NCBI GenBank assembly: GCA_001548435.1
Contig: AP017308.1
Coordinates: forward strand, 4,287,030-4,351,029
Length of the DNA stretch: 64,000 nucleotides
From: Leptolyngbya sp. NIES-3755
GTDB taxonomy: Bacteria; Cyanobacteriota; Cyanobacteriia; Leptolyngbyales; Leptolyngbyaceae
Direction of reading: 5' to 3'
Shown here: one piece after another, positions 34,039-41,358 of the stretch
Layout: the number at the start of each line of letters is the position of its first letter
Numbering within the stretch: position 1 is the stretch's first letter
Position numbers and translations under genes: made by a program
Notes under the pieces: generated by a model
Database searches by the model: none
What the model saw: the letters and a program-made list of their open reading frames with translations, nothing else
Told to the model about the DNA's origin: nothing

Positions 34039-37000
34039 GCCGATCTCCTCCTGAAATCCTGTGAATACGATCGCTCAAAGTCTTGTTCTGACTCAATTTT
34101 GTGATTCTGCAATTCTGCGCGATTTGGCGATTCTGCCCGTGTTTCGTCAGTCGAAGTATCTTCACTCGGAACAATCAAACTTAATCGTTCCCGCGCTGCT
34201 ACGAGTGCTTTATCGCGATACTCCCAAGCAGTGTCTTGATGACTTTTGGAGACGCGATCGATTGCCACGGTATAGACGCGCTCTTGTTCCCCGCGCTTGC
34301 CTTTAGTCCGAATTGCCACGGACTTCAAACCAATCTTCTTAAGCAGCTTGCCGCAAACGTCTACGGGGGTGTGCTGTTTGCGCCCTTTCGAGTCGGTGTA
34401 TTCGGGTGCGATCGTCAGTCCAAAATAATATCGGAGCTGCTTCGCGTGATTCACTGCCCATTGTTGAATCGCAATGCAGCGAGGATCAGAATTCGAGAAT
34501 TCAACGCCGCGATCGGCAAGTTGGAGAACCCCGCTTTGTTTTAGTAATTGCGCCCGGACGTATCGTTTGGGCAGTCGGTGAACCATGCCCAATTCGTCAC
34601 GGCAAATCGTCTCGATAGATTCGCGATCGAGTTCCTTGGTAGCAGCAATATTCTCGATCGCCGCCTGAATTTCTGCCCCTCGTCCCAATTTGCCGCGCCG
34701 CTTGATCAAAATCCACAAGCAATTCTCAAAATCGTCAAAGTCGATATCGGGAAATCGTTCACAGGATAGAGTTTTCAACGCTTTGATTTCGTCCTCAAGA
34801 CTGCATTCTGAACTCAGAATCTTCTGAGCCGCGTCGATCGACTCGCACACTGGAGAATCTGCCCACTTTCGAGCGTCTTCAGTATCGATTTCGTTTTGAA
34901 TTTGGCTCAAAACTTTCTGCTCGTCTGAATTTTTGCCCCACTCCTCGATCGTGATTGTGTGCCCTGCTTCAGTCAGCACTGAGATTAGATACTCACGGGC
35001 GATTGCTTTCTGTGCCCCTCGCAAGGCGGACATCTCGGAGTAATAGGATTGAGCCGCTACTAAAACCGCGACTTTACGATCGTCGGTTTCGGCTAAAGCT
35101 CCGATCGCAAAGTGGGCTGAGAATGCCTGTTTCGTTTGATTGAGTGTGCGGTCGATTGCCCGTGGGTAAATCAGAGATTCGTCACCAAAAGTGACAACAA
35201 ACTTAGGACAGCACACGAATCGGGGAACGTTCGGGCGATATCTACCAAGCATTTGCGCCCAGCCGTCCGGGTCGATCGCGCCCACAAAATAGCCGTGAAC
35301 AGACTCGAATCCTTCCCAAGTAATCGAAACGCCTGTCTTAACGGAAGGAGAGCAAATTAGAAAATCAGGCTGATTCTGTTCTAGCCACTCGTTAGGATCG
35401 TCAAAGAATTCGGCAAAAAACCCGCCCCGATTCGTTTCTGAGTCAATTCGGACAATCTTCTTCTCTGGGAATTCCCTCGCCAAACGCCGCTCGATTCGCT
35501 TTCCACTGGCTTGCGCGTCGGTGACAATTAGCTTTCTCGCAGGGGTAAGAATCCCGTCGATAAAGCCGCTCAAGTCTCCAGACCCTAGTGTGACTTCCCA
35601 CGGCTGATTCTGCCGAAAGTGTCGAAAATATCGAACGTTTTTTGAGTGAGAGTACGTTTTGAGCAGTTCAATCGATCGGGGGTGGATCTCTGCTTCTGCC
35701 GAAATAATTGCGCCACTCGCGCCGCAAACAAAACAGACTTCGGAGAAGCGATCGAGGATTTCCCCGTGTTTGCTTCCAAGCGTTTTCCCTTCGATCAAAT
35801 AATCCAAGCCTTGATTGATTTCGTCCAGAACAAGCAATAACGGTCGCTCAACCACGAACCAATCAGGAATTCTATGGAGAGAGTTAAAACAAACTGCTGC
35901 CCCGTGACGCGCTGAAATATCTCGGCAGAAAAGCCGATATCCCTCGCTGTCACTCAAATCGTAGTCGGAACTGTGGGGGATATCTGAGAGCCGCGATCCT
36001 TGCGCCCCAAGCGACAGAAGCGGATCGAGCCTCAAGACGTTGCCGCCGTTCTGAATCCAGCGCTTCACAGTCTGATTGATTCCCGTGTGAGATTTGCCAG
36101 CACCCATGTTTGCTGCGATCGCAGTAATCGAGCCAATTGGAATTTCGCTAGGCAACTCAGGCAGATAATCGCCTGTGCTATCACGGTCTGGGGTGATTTG
36201 CAGGGTCTTAAGCCTGCAAATATTCTCGAAATACTGCCGAGTCAATCCGCATTTCTTCCACTCGTCAAGGGTGAGGGAAGCCGCGATCGTCTGATCTAAC
36301 CAGTCCGCGCCCTTGTGTACAAAAGCGTCGTCAATCCCTTTACCGTCTGCACTGTCCCAAGTCGCAACCGAAACTTTGCAGCCAAGATTTTGAAGAATTT
36401 GCCCCAATTGCCGAATTTGATAGCCGACGTTCCTAACAGTCTTCGGTTTCTCGTCTTGGTCAAAGACGATCGTGACTTGCCGTCCCCTAGTGGCGAATTC
36501 TCGCAGAATCGGGAATAGCTCTTTACTGCCTTTAGGATGCCAGTTCGCGACTCCTCGCAGTGCGATCGCTGGATATCCTTGCTGAGTGAGCAGAACAGCT
36601 TTCTTCAGTCCCTCAGTGAGATATATCGGCAGGTTGCAGCGTTTAACGGTTCTCCAGAATGACTCGCTTTCTAATGGGGTAACGCCATGTTTCTCGAAAA
36701 TCTTTCGCGCCACTGCTTCGGAAACAAACGGCAGAATCGGTAGAGCCTCGCACTTTCCGGGGGTTTCGTATTTGATTTTCTTGCGTTTCTCAAAGTCGAT
36801 TCTCGGAACTCTCGGCTTGAAGTAAGCAACCTCACCTCGATCTCCGTCGATCGTTGAACCATAAGCGACCCATCCACCTAGAGCCGCATTCTCGTAGCGT
36901 CTGAGGATTGATTGAGCCGATCGCGTGACGTATTGGACGCTTTGAGATTGCGCGATCGCATACTCAGACAGAACTTGAACAGCCTCATCGCCTTCAATCG

Positions 37001-37142
37001 TCTGAATATTAATCGAGGTCATTTCGGCGGTAATGCCGCTCGATTTGAAGTCAGCGATCGCCCATTCTTCTAAAGTTTGGGGCTGGGCTTTCCCGCCGAT
37101 CGTTTCGGTTTGCAGCCTGCCAAATACCCTAGGCGCAATCAT
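34035..37142 (-). CDS. Replication protein with TOPRIM-like (DUF3854) and SF2 helicase-like domains
   Basis: A 1035-aa protein and the largest gene of the element. Residues about 100-290 resemble DUF3854/TOPRIM (LPIYLTEGLKKAVLL with the Glu, VTIVFDQDEKPKT with D-x-D, GKGIDDAFV). From about 335 there is a helicase-like ATPase: AANMGAGKSHT (Walker A), LLVLDEINQGLD (DExx), and GWAQMLGRYRP (Q-x-x-G-R-x-R motif VI). The C-terminal 300 residues are helical and unknown. Such TOPRIM-helicase fusions act as primase-helicases or initiators in cyanobacterial plasmids and phages. GGAGGT five bases before ATG 37142 decides the start. Confidence 0.82.
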   Translation of the reverse strand: MIAPRVFGRLQTETIGGKAQPQTLEEWAIADFKSSGITAEMTSINIQTIEGDEAVQVLSEYAIAQSQSVQYVTRSAQSILRRYENAALGGWVAYGSTIDGDRGEVAYFKPRVPRIDFEKRKKIKYETPGKCEALPILPFVSEAVARKIFEKHGVTPLESESFWRTVKRCNLPIYLTEGLKKAVLLTQQGYPAIALRGVANWHPKGSKELFPILREFATRGRQVTIVFDQDEKPKTVRNVGYQIRQLGQILQNLGCKVSVATWDSADGKGIDDAFVHKGADWLDQTIAASLTLDEWKKCGLTRQYFENICRLKTLQITPDRDSTGDYLPELPSEIPIGSITAIAANMGAGKSHTGINQTVKRWIQNGGNVLRLDPLLSLGAQGSRLSDIPHSSDYDLSDSEGYRLFCRDISARHGAAVCFNSLHRIPDWFVVERPLLLVLDEINQGLDYLIEGKTLGSKHGEILDRFSEVCFVCGASGAIISAEAEIHPRSIELLKTYSHSKNVRYFRHFRQNQPWEVTLGSGDLSGFIDGILTPARKLIVTDAQASGKRIERRLAREFPEKKIVRIDSETNRGGFFAEFFDDPNEWLEQNQPDFLICSPSVKTGVSITWEGFESVHGYFVGAIDPDGWAQMLGRYRPNVPRFVCCPKFVVTFGDESLIYPRAIDRTLNQTKQAFSAHFAIGALAETDDRKVAVLVAAQSYYSEMSALRGAQKAIAREYLISVLTEAGHTITIEEWGKNSDEQKVLSQIQNEIDTEDARKWADSPVCESIDAAQKILSSECSLEDEIKALKTLSCERFPDIDFDDFENCLWILIKRRGKLGRGAEIQAAIENIAATKELDRESIETICRDELGMVHRLPKRYVRAQLLKQSGVLQLADRGVEFSNSDPRCIAIQQWAVNHAKQLRYYFGLTIAPEYTDSKGRKQHTPVDVCGKLLKKIGLKSVAIRTKGKRGEQERVYTVAIDRVSKSHQDTAWEYRDKALVAARERLSLIVPSEDTSTDETRAESPNRAELQNHKIESEQDFERSYSQDFRRRSA

Positions 37143-37441
37143 GCCGCACCTCCGTCGATCGTCTGTTCGATCGCCCACCAAATCTTGCTACGATCTCGGC
37201 TTCTCCCGATCAACCCAATCGCTCGGTAGGCTTGCGATCTCGTTAGTTGAATTGCTGCGAACCAATTCCCGCAACTGATATAGAATCGGTCTTCTGCAAG
37301 AGAAAGATTAGGTGGAACGCGATCGAGAATTAAATCTGAAGGCGTTCCAGGGAGTGATCGCGCTTGAGTCTCGTTAGACTCAGTGTTAGAATTAGAAAAA
37401 CAGCATTTTTCTGCTGTTGCGAGAATTTGTTTTTGCCGCAT
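37139..37441 (-). CDS. Small protein upstream of the replication gene, 100 aa
   Basis: A 100-aa protein with no recognised family. The N-terminal 40 residues are polar; the rest (VPPNLSLAEDRFYISCGNWF, AIQLTRSQAYRAIGLIGRSR) may be a small winged-helix or HTH. Its stop TGA overlaps the start of the replication protein (ATGA), so it opens the leftward rep-xis-int operon. The promoter should lie in 37442-37541, which also holds a G/C stem with a T tract on the plus strand (near 37462-37494). Confidence 0.6.
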   Translation of the reverse strand: MRQKQILATAEKCCFSNSNTESNETQARSLPGTPSDLILDRVPPNLSLAEDRFYISCGNWFAAIQLTRSQAYRAIGLIGRSRDRSKIWWAIEQTIDGGAA

Positions 37442-37541
37442 AATTGAAACAAGTATTTGTGGGTGCAGTCGAAAGGCTGTGCCTTTTTTGTTGTCTTGAT
37501 ACTAGCCGAAATCCTTACAGGGAAAGTCTTGCAACCAAATA

Positions 37542-38291
37542 TTAAGCATTTGTTACAATGCCCTCACGCCAAATCTCCCCGCTGAGTTTTTGCGATTCGT
37601 GGATGTGGGATGCTAAAACTTGCCCTAGAGTGTTGCTGGCTTTTAGAAGTGCCTCGTAAGCATCCTGAAGCACAAGATCGTATTGACCAGCTTGTTCAGC
37701 AACATTGATGCAGAATTCTTGCAGTAAAAAATACTCTCTGCCATGCGCGAGGAAATGAGCGCGATCGCTGAAATACTTCCGTACTTCCCGCTTTTCAGCC
37801 TTGTTTAACGTGTCGATCGGCTTCTCGATTAACTTGAGTAAGCGTTTCGACGGGCGTAGGATTGTCCGCGCTGATTTCACAGAAATTGTGTGATGGGCAG
37901 CAAGAATCGGGGCAATCTGCAACTCTGCTCGATCTTCCAAAATTTGGACAAGTGTAGCCCCAGGTGAGTTGGGGATTGAATAATTGACATGAGCGGCAAA
38001 CGCTTTAATCTGCCGCCATCCCAAGCTCAGGACGTTATACAAGTTGACGTAAACGTTCCTCAACGCTCGGTAGATGTCGTTTAGCTCTGGGTGTTCTAAT
38101 TCTGGATCTGGCTCTCCTGAAAAAAATGCCTTCAGATAGCCTCTTAAATCCAAGCTGTCTTGCTTTATCTTCCACCAGCGGTCGATTTGCTCTTGACTTA
38201 CACAAACAGACAAGTAGCCCTCTGGCGGAAGCTGATTCAAAACAGTCAGAACTTTCTCTTGTGTTGGACGATCTTGCAGAATTATTGCCAC
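37542..38291 (-). CDS. Hypothetical helical protein, 249 aa
   Basis: A 249-aa protein with no family that I recognise. It is largely helical, with a Trp-rich N-terminal third (QEQIDRWWKIKQDSLDLRGY), a basic middle (ARTILRPSKRLLKLIEKP) and an acidic-alternating end. There is no signal peptide or TM helix. It is separated from the rep operon by 100 bp and from the RHH-like gene by 50 bp. Codon use looks like that of its neighbours in the element. Confidence 0.6.
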   Translation of the reverse strand: MAIILQDRPTQEKVLTVLNQLPPEGYLSVCVSQEQIDRWWKIKQDSLDLRGYLKAFFSGEPDPELEHPELNDIYRALRNVYVNLYNVLSLGWRQIKAFAAHVNYSIPNSPGATLVQILEDRAELQIAPILAAHHTISVKSARTILRPSKRLLKLIEKPIDTLNKAEKREVRKYFSDRAHFLAHGREYFLLQEFCINVAEQAGQYDLVLQDAYEALLKASNTLGQVLASHIHESQKLSGEIWREGIVTNA

Positions 38292-38340
38292 AGGCTGACC
38301 TCACGATCATTTGTTTTCGAGTGTTGTTCGATCGTGTAAT

Positions 38341-38499
38341 TTACAATTTTTGCGAATTCGCGTTTTTGCTCTTCTCGATCGCTTTCTCAAGGATCTTTGA
38401 TGCAGCCGTAGCCGGACGCTGGCTATAGTCCAAATCCCGAAGCGCGTCGATCTGCCACTGATAGAGCCGGACGTTCAACGTAGTTTTGCGATTGCCCAT
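38341..38499 (-). CDS. Ribbon-helix-helix-like small regulator, 52 aa
   Basis: A 52-aa protein starting MGNRKTTLNVRLYQWQIDAL. The short beta strand T-T-L-N-V-R-L followed by two helices fits the RHH (MetJ/Arc) fold. The upstream region 38500-38731 is A/T rich and full of short repeats, which suits an autoregulated repressor or centromere-binding protein. ATG 38499 is chosen because the strand begins just after it; an upstream non-ATG start at 38562 would add a hydrophobic stretch that does not fit. Confidence 0.5.
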   Translation of the reverse strand: MGNRKTTLNVRLYQWQIDALRDLDYSQRPATAASKILEKAIEKSKNANSQKL

Positions 38500-38644
38500 T
38501 TGTACTACTACCAAATTCGATAGCGATAATAGTAGCGCCTTTAATGTCTTTTTGGACAACAAACAGCAAAAAAGTTTTTCAACTTTTGAAATGCGATCGT
38601 GATCCTGCTCGTAAGCAATTTCTGTTACAGAAAATCGAATTGAA

Positions 38645-38729
38645 AGACGAACGCGAAATTTACAAATTTAAAATTGCAAATTGCAAAGTTGCACGATCGT
38701 AAGTTGCACAATTTACAAATTTTGTAAAT
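38645..38729. promoter_or_regulatory. A/T-rich repeat array upstream of the RHH-like gene
   Basis: Overlapping short repeats: TTTACAAATTT, TTGCAAATTGCAAAGTTGCA, AAGTTGCACAATTTACAAA, ending in the 19-bp palindrome ATTTACAAA-T-TTTGTAAAT (38711-38729). The motif TTTACAAATTTTGCAAATTG recurs at about 43118-43137. It could be an operator or a centromere-like site. Confidence 0.45.
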
Positions 38730-38731
38730 CG

Positions 38732-39319
38732 CTACCCTGCACTCAGAATTTGCTCTGCCGTCAATTGCAGGTCTGGGAATGTGGGCGAGATGACGCGATC
38801 GCTTCCTCGAAACGACAGCGATCGATAACTTCCGTCCACCAGTTCCAGCACGTTCACCACGGCGCGACTCGGATCAACCTGCCAAAACTCACGAATTCCT
38901 CTTGCAGCATACTCGCGTGGTTTTTCCACGTAATCGCGATCGTGGTTTTTCTCCCCAGGGTTTCCCGGTGATACCACTTCGACAATTAGCGCGGGTACTG
39001 GCATGGTGGACAGAATTACCGAGGTTTTAGCCCCCTCTAACGCGATCGCACATTCTTCCGACAGCACAACAAAATCAGGCTGTCTGACCGTAGCTTCTTG
39101 ACTGTTAACGGCAATCTGTATCCCAATGACCAGCAAATCTGTTGAGATTCCTAGTCTGACAAATGCCCCAAACAGGAAGGATGCAATTCTTTGATTCAAT
39201 CGGCTCTCTGGAGGCATTTCGACTAATTCCCCGCGAACCAATTCATAACGGGTGTCTGTCTCATCGTCATAGCTCAGATATTCCTCAATCGTTCTAAATC
39301 GTGGTTTGGCTTGGGTCAT
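38732..39319 (-). CDS. Uma2-family putative nuclease (element copy)
   Basis: A 195-aa paralogue of the protein at 31695, close to it over the full length (YELVRGELVEMPPES, QPDFVVLSEECAIAL, VEVVSPGNPGEKN, KPREYAARGIREFWQVDP). The fold is PD-(D/E)XK-like and the biological role of the family is unclear. Its likeness to the chromosomal copy just outside attL suggests gene capture or shared ancestry. The 46-bp gap to the RHH gene upstream suggests co-transcription. Confidence 0.85.
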   Translation of the reverse strand: MTQAKPRFRTIEEYLSYDDETDTRYELVRGELVEMPPESRLNQRIASFLFGAFVRLGISTDLLVIGIQIAVNSQEATVRQPDFVVLSEECAIALEGAKTSVILSTMPVPALIVEVVSPGNPGEKNHDRDYVEKPREYAARGIREFWQVDPSRAVVNVLELVDGSYRSLSFRGSDRVISPTFPDLQLTAEQILSAG

Positions 39320-39365
39320 GACGATCCACCTCTAGGCTCTTTTATCAAGCGTAATGCGAATTTCA

Positions 39366-39635
39366 TCAGTTTTCCTCATCGTCGGAAGGGGCGCGATCGT
39401 CGTTTTCTGACTTCTTTCTTTTACCTGCATTGGGACGCGCCCCTCCCCGTGCTTCAGGTAATGGTTCGGCATCTGGGGGAAGTTTGCCTACTGATTTTGC
39501 ATAGCTGAAAAGAATTGTTTCACACAGCGCGTTGAAACTCATGCCGCTTTCTTCAGCCTTTTCCCGAAGTGCTGACAGTATTCGTTCATCTAATCTGAGT
39601 TTCGTGTCTTTTCGGGGCATCTCGATCGCAAGCAT
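39366..39635 (-). CDS. Ribbon-helix-helix transcriptional regulator
   Basis: An 89-aa protein. MPRKDTKLRLDERILSALREK followed by GMSFNALCETILFSY is a clear RHH unit (beta strand, helix, turn, helix). The C-terminal 35 residues are charged and disordered (Gly/Arg then Asp/Glu rich). GGAGG nine bases upstream supports ATG 39635. It faces a promoter region containing repeated TCAAATACGGTAC sites at 39692-39830, its likely operators, from which the rightward operon also departs. Confidence 0.75.
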   Translation of the reverse strand: MLAIEMPRKDTKLRLDERILSALREKAEESGMSFNALCETILFSYAKSVGKLPPDAEPLPEARGGARPNAGKRKKSENDDRAPSDDEEN

Positions 39636-39691
39636 TTGTTTTTACCTCCATTCATTAAATAGCTTCACCTCACTATAACAATCAAAATATC

Positions 39692-39830
39692 CCGTATTTG
39701 ATTCGACTTGCTTATATCAAATACGGTACGTTTTGAAGACTAAGAACCAATCAATTTAAGGCTTACAGCGTCTCTAATACGGTTTTTTAATCATAAGTAA
39801 CAGTCATCTCAAATACGGTACATTTTGAAA
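39692..39830. promoter_or_regulatory. Repeated operator-like sites in divergent promoter region
   Basis: Two 21-bp direct repeats TCAAATACGGTAC(G/A)TTTTGAA start at 39717 and 39809. A reverse half-site CCGTATTTGA at 39692-39701 forms a 10-bp inverted pair with the first repeat. A further CTAATACGG lies at 39775. The sites lie between the RHH gene (minus) and the rightward RNA/operon region. Confidence 0.65.
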
Positions 39831-39852
39831 ACAATCGAGTTATATTTGATTT

Positions 39853-40235
39853 GTCGGTGGGAGAGACACCCCACACGACGGGGGTGAAAGTCCCTCACGG
39901 CGGGTTCGCTCAACGGATGCCCCGCGTAGACAGAAAGACTGATATCGGGGGTGATTGCAGCGGTGCAATCCCGTAAGTCCCTGCCGTCCTTCGGGGCAGT
40001 CAGAGGAACCCCAAATTAGAGCCAGCGGTTCACCCGTCTGGTGTTTCCCTCGTTGGATTAAATGCCTTCGAGCGTATTGAGTTGTGAGCGACCTTATTCG
40101 ACGTGACTAAGCGGAACTCTCAGCCAGTGACCGAGGCTTTAGTAGTCGGACGTACAAGCGAACTGTAGCGGATTCATTCAGTAGCATCGCCCTAGCCTCT
40201 ACCTACAGGGCAAACAATCAGCGCGGACGGTCGCC
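39853..40235 (+). ncRNA. Structured RNA-like region (HEARO/omegaRNA-like or group II intron-like)
   Basis: About 380 nt without ORF but with dense pairing: GTCG-GTGGG...CCCAC-CGAC (39853-39880), GGG-GTGAAAG-TCCC, GCGGG...CCCGC, GACTG...CAGTC enclosing ATTGCA-GCGG-TGCAAT, and TGCC...GGGCA. The strings GGGGGTGAAAGTCCC and GCGTAGACAGAAAG recall HNH-endonuclease-associated (HEARO/IscB omega) RNAs; a GTGAAAGTCC hairpin also occurs in group II intron domain I. No IscB/IsrB, TnpB or reverse transcriptase gene is near, so it would be a stand-alone RNA or a relic. The boundaries are estimates. Confidence 0.45.
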
Positions 40236-40314
40236 GCTAAAAAACCACTCTGTTGAGTTGGATGCGGTTTCGAGTTCGATTCTCGCAAGCTTCGCTGCAC
40301 GGAGTGTTCGCGCT

Positions 40315-40356
40315 ATTGCCGAAAGGCAATCCACCCCACTACGAGGACTTCAAATC
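40315..40356 (+). promoter_or_regulatory. Leader module 1 (stem-loop, CACCCCAC linker, GAGG)
   Basis: ATTGCC-GAAA-GGCAAT, then CCACCCCACTAC, GAGG at 40343-40346 and ATG at 40357. First of five leaders with the same layout in this operon. Confidence 0.65.
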
Positions 40357-40647
40357 ATGTTCACTTTTATTCTCACTGCTGCAATCGGAGCGTATCTTTC
40401 CCGTCGAGTCAACTTCATCTCTGATAACGGGTTAGCTGATGTTGCGGTCAATTATCGGCAGATTTGGCAGGATGCGATCGCGCTCTGGGCAATGCTTGGT
40501 TTCATCTGCAACTGGGTGATTTTAACTGGGCGCAACACTCGAAACTATTTCGACGGTGCAATTCTGCCTTGGCTGAACGGATTCGGAATCTCGCTATCAC
40601 TTCCGACTTTGCAACTTCCAGCACTGCCACAAACACAGATTGACTAA
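40357..40647 (+). CDS. Small membrane protein, 96 aa
   Basis: A 96-aa protein with two likely TM helices: MFTFILTAAIGAYLSRRV at the N terminus and IALWAMLGFICNWVIL in the middle. The Pro/Leu-rich C terminus ends LPALPQTQID. ATG 40357 with GAGG ten bases upstream is far better than the ATG at 40258, which lies in the RNA-like region. It is the first gene of the long rightward operon. No family was recognised. Confidence 0.6.
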   Translation: MFTFILTAAIGAYLSRRVNFISDNGLADVAVNYRQIWQDAIALWAMLGFICNWVILTGRNTRNYFDGAILPWLNGFGISLSLPTLQLPALPQTQID

Positions 40648-40659
40648 TTCCAAATCAAA

Positions 40660-40724
40660 AGCCGCTCCCCTGCCTGAGAAACAACGGGAACGGCTCACAC
40701 CCCAAACAACGAGGTATTTTACCA
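40660..40724 (+). promoter_or_regulatory. Leader module 2
   Basis: AGCCGCTCCC/GGGAACGGCT stem (40660-40669 and 40686-40695, one mismatch), linker CACACCCCAAACAAC, GAGG at 40711-40714, ATG at 40725. Confidence 0.7.
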
Positions 40725-40904
40725 ATGGTACAAGCATTCACAATCAAACGATCGACAACGATCGAACCAATTCAGCCAACCTGCTCTTGGTGCAGGGAAT
40801 ACGACAAGGGACTTTGCAAACTTCGAGCGAGAGCCGAATGGGACAACTGCTACGTGAAGCCCGATCGGAAGCCTTGTCACTTCGCTGACCTGTACCCGTT
40901 CTAG
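40725..40904 (+). CDS. Cysteine-rich mini-protein, 59 aa
   Basis: A 59-aa protein found by following the GAGG of leader module 2: it begins MVQAFTIKRSTTIEPIQP and has the metal-binding-like set C-S-W-C, D-K-G-L-C, D-N-C-Y and K-P-C-H (five Cys plus His). It may be a small zinc-binding or Fe-S-like protein. The stop at 40902-40904 is followed by GGGAGGG, the RBS of the next gene. It is too short for ordinary gene calling. Confidence 0.65.
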   Translation: MVQAFTIKRSTTIEPIQPTCSWCREYDKGLCKLRARAEWDNCYVKPDRKPCHFADLYPF

Positions 40905-40917
40905 GGAGGGTGCAACG

Positions 40918-41262
40918 ATGATCTACCTGTTGCATTTCAGCGATCGCATCAGCCCGAATCATACAACTCAGCATTATGTAGGATTCACCGATTCACTGAG
41001 CGATCGTATTTCTGCTCATGTTCAGAATCGCTCTGGAGTCTCGCTCATCAATGCGGCTCACGAGAGAGGAATCAGTTTCACAGTCTCGCGGGTGTGGAAG
41101 GGCGATCGGAAACTTGAACGACATCTGAAAAGTTTGAAGTGTGCCCCGAAATTCTGCCCCCATTGCAGCGATCGACCGTGGCAATTATTCCACCCTGGTT
41201 CGACAAGACAGGCGCGGGAATTGAGCGGATTGCGGCTAAAAGACGCGCTCTTGTTCAACTAA
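40918..41262 (+). CDS. GIY-YIG-like nuclease-fold protein
   Basis: A 114-aa protein. MIYLLHFSDRI and HYVGFTDSLSDRISAH resemble the two GIY-YIG strands and the following helix with Arg; ERGISFTVSRVWKGDRKLERHLK supplies the strand and the candidate Glu. A C-P-H-C motif follows (APKFCPHCSDRPW). GIY-YIG proteins cut DNA in homing, repair and phage defence. The catalytic set is close to the consensus but the first motif is Y-L-L / Y-V-G, so activity is not certain. GGGAGGG lies before ATG 40918. Confidence 0.65.
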   Translation: MIYLLHFSDRISPNHTTQHYVGFTDSLSDRISAHVQNRSGVSLINAAHERGISFTVSRVWKGDRKLERHLKSLKCAPKFCPHCSDRPWQLFHPGSTRQARELSGLRLKDALLFN

Positions 41263-41268
41263 CTATCG

Positions 41269-41307
41269 ATTGGCTACAGCTACCTATCAATGGCTACTGT
41301 AGCCAAT
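41269..41307. promoter_or_regulatory. Inverted repeat at the parM-like gene start
   Basis: Perfect 11-bp inverted repeat ATTGGCTACAG (41269-41279) and CTGTAGCCAAT (41297-41307), with a third GGCTAC between. It could be an operator or centromere for the ParM-linked partner protein, or a stem-loop in the leader of parM. Confidence 0.55.
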
Positions 41308-41358
41308 CACTCTAAAACACGTCAAACCATTGCAAAGAAAGGGATTGAACCGATTCTT

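Noticed and set aside
34061-37278. Many plus-strand ORFs opposite the replication gene
   Set aside because: They are antisense shadows of a clear 1035-aa coding frame with helicase motifs.
37462-37494. Plus-strand terminator-like hairpin upstream of the rep operon
   Set aside because: No plus-strand gene precedes it, and the stem needs G-T pairs; it may only be part of the minus-strand leader, so it is not listed as a separate feature.
39853-40235. A CRISPR array or rRNA fragment in the structured region
   Set aside because: There are no regularly spaced repeats, and no rRNA landmark sequences; the region is a single non-repeated structured stretch.
40258-40356. Upstream ATG at 40258 for the 96-aa membrane protein
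   Set aside because: The added residues fall in the structured RNA and tRNA-like region, while ATG 40357 has a well-placed GAGG and the shared leader module.
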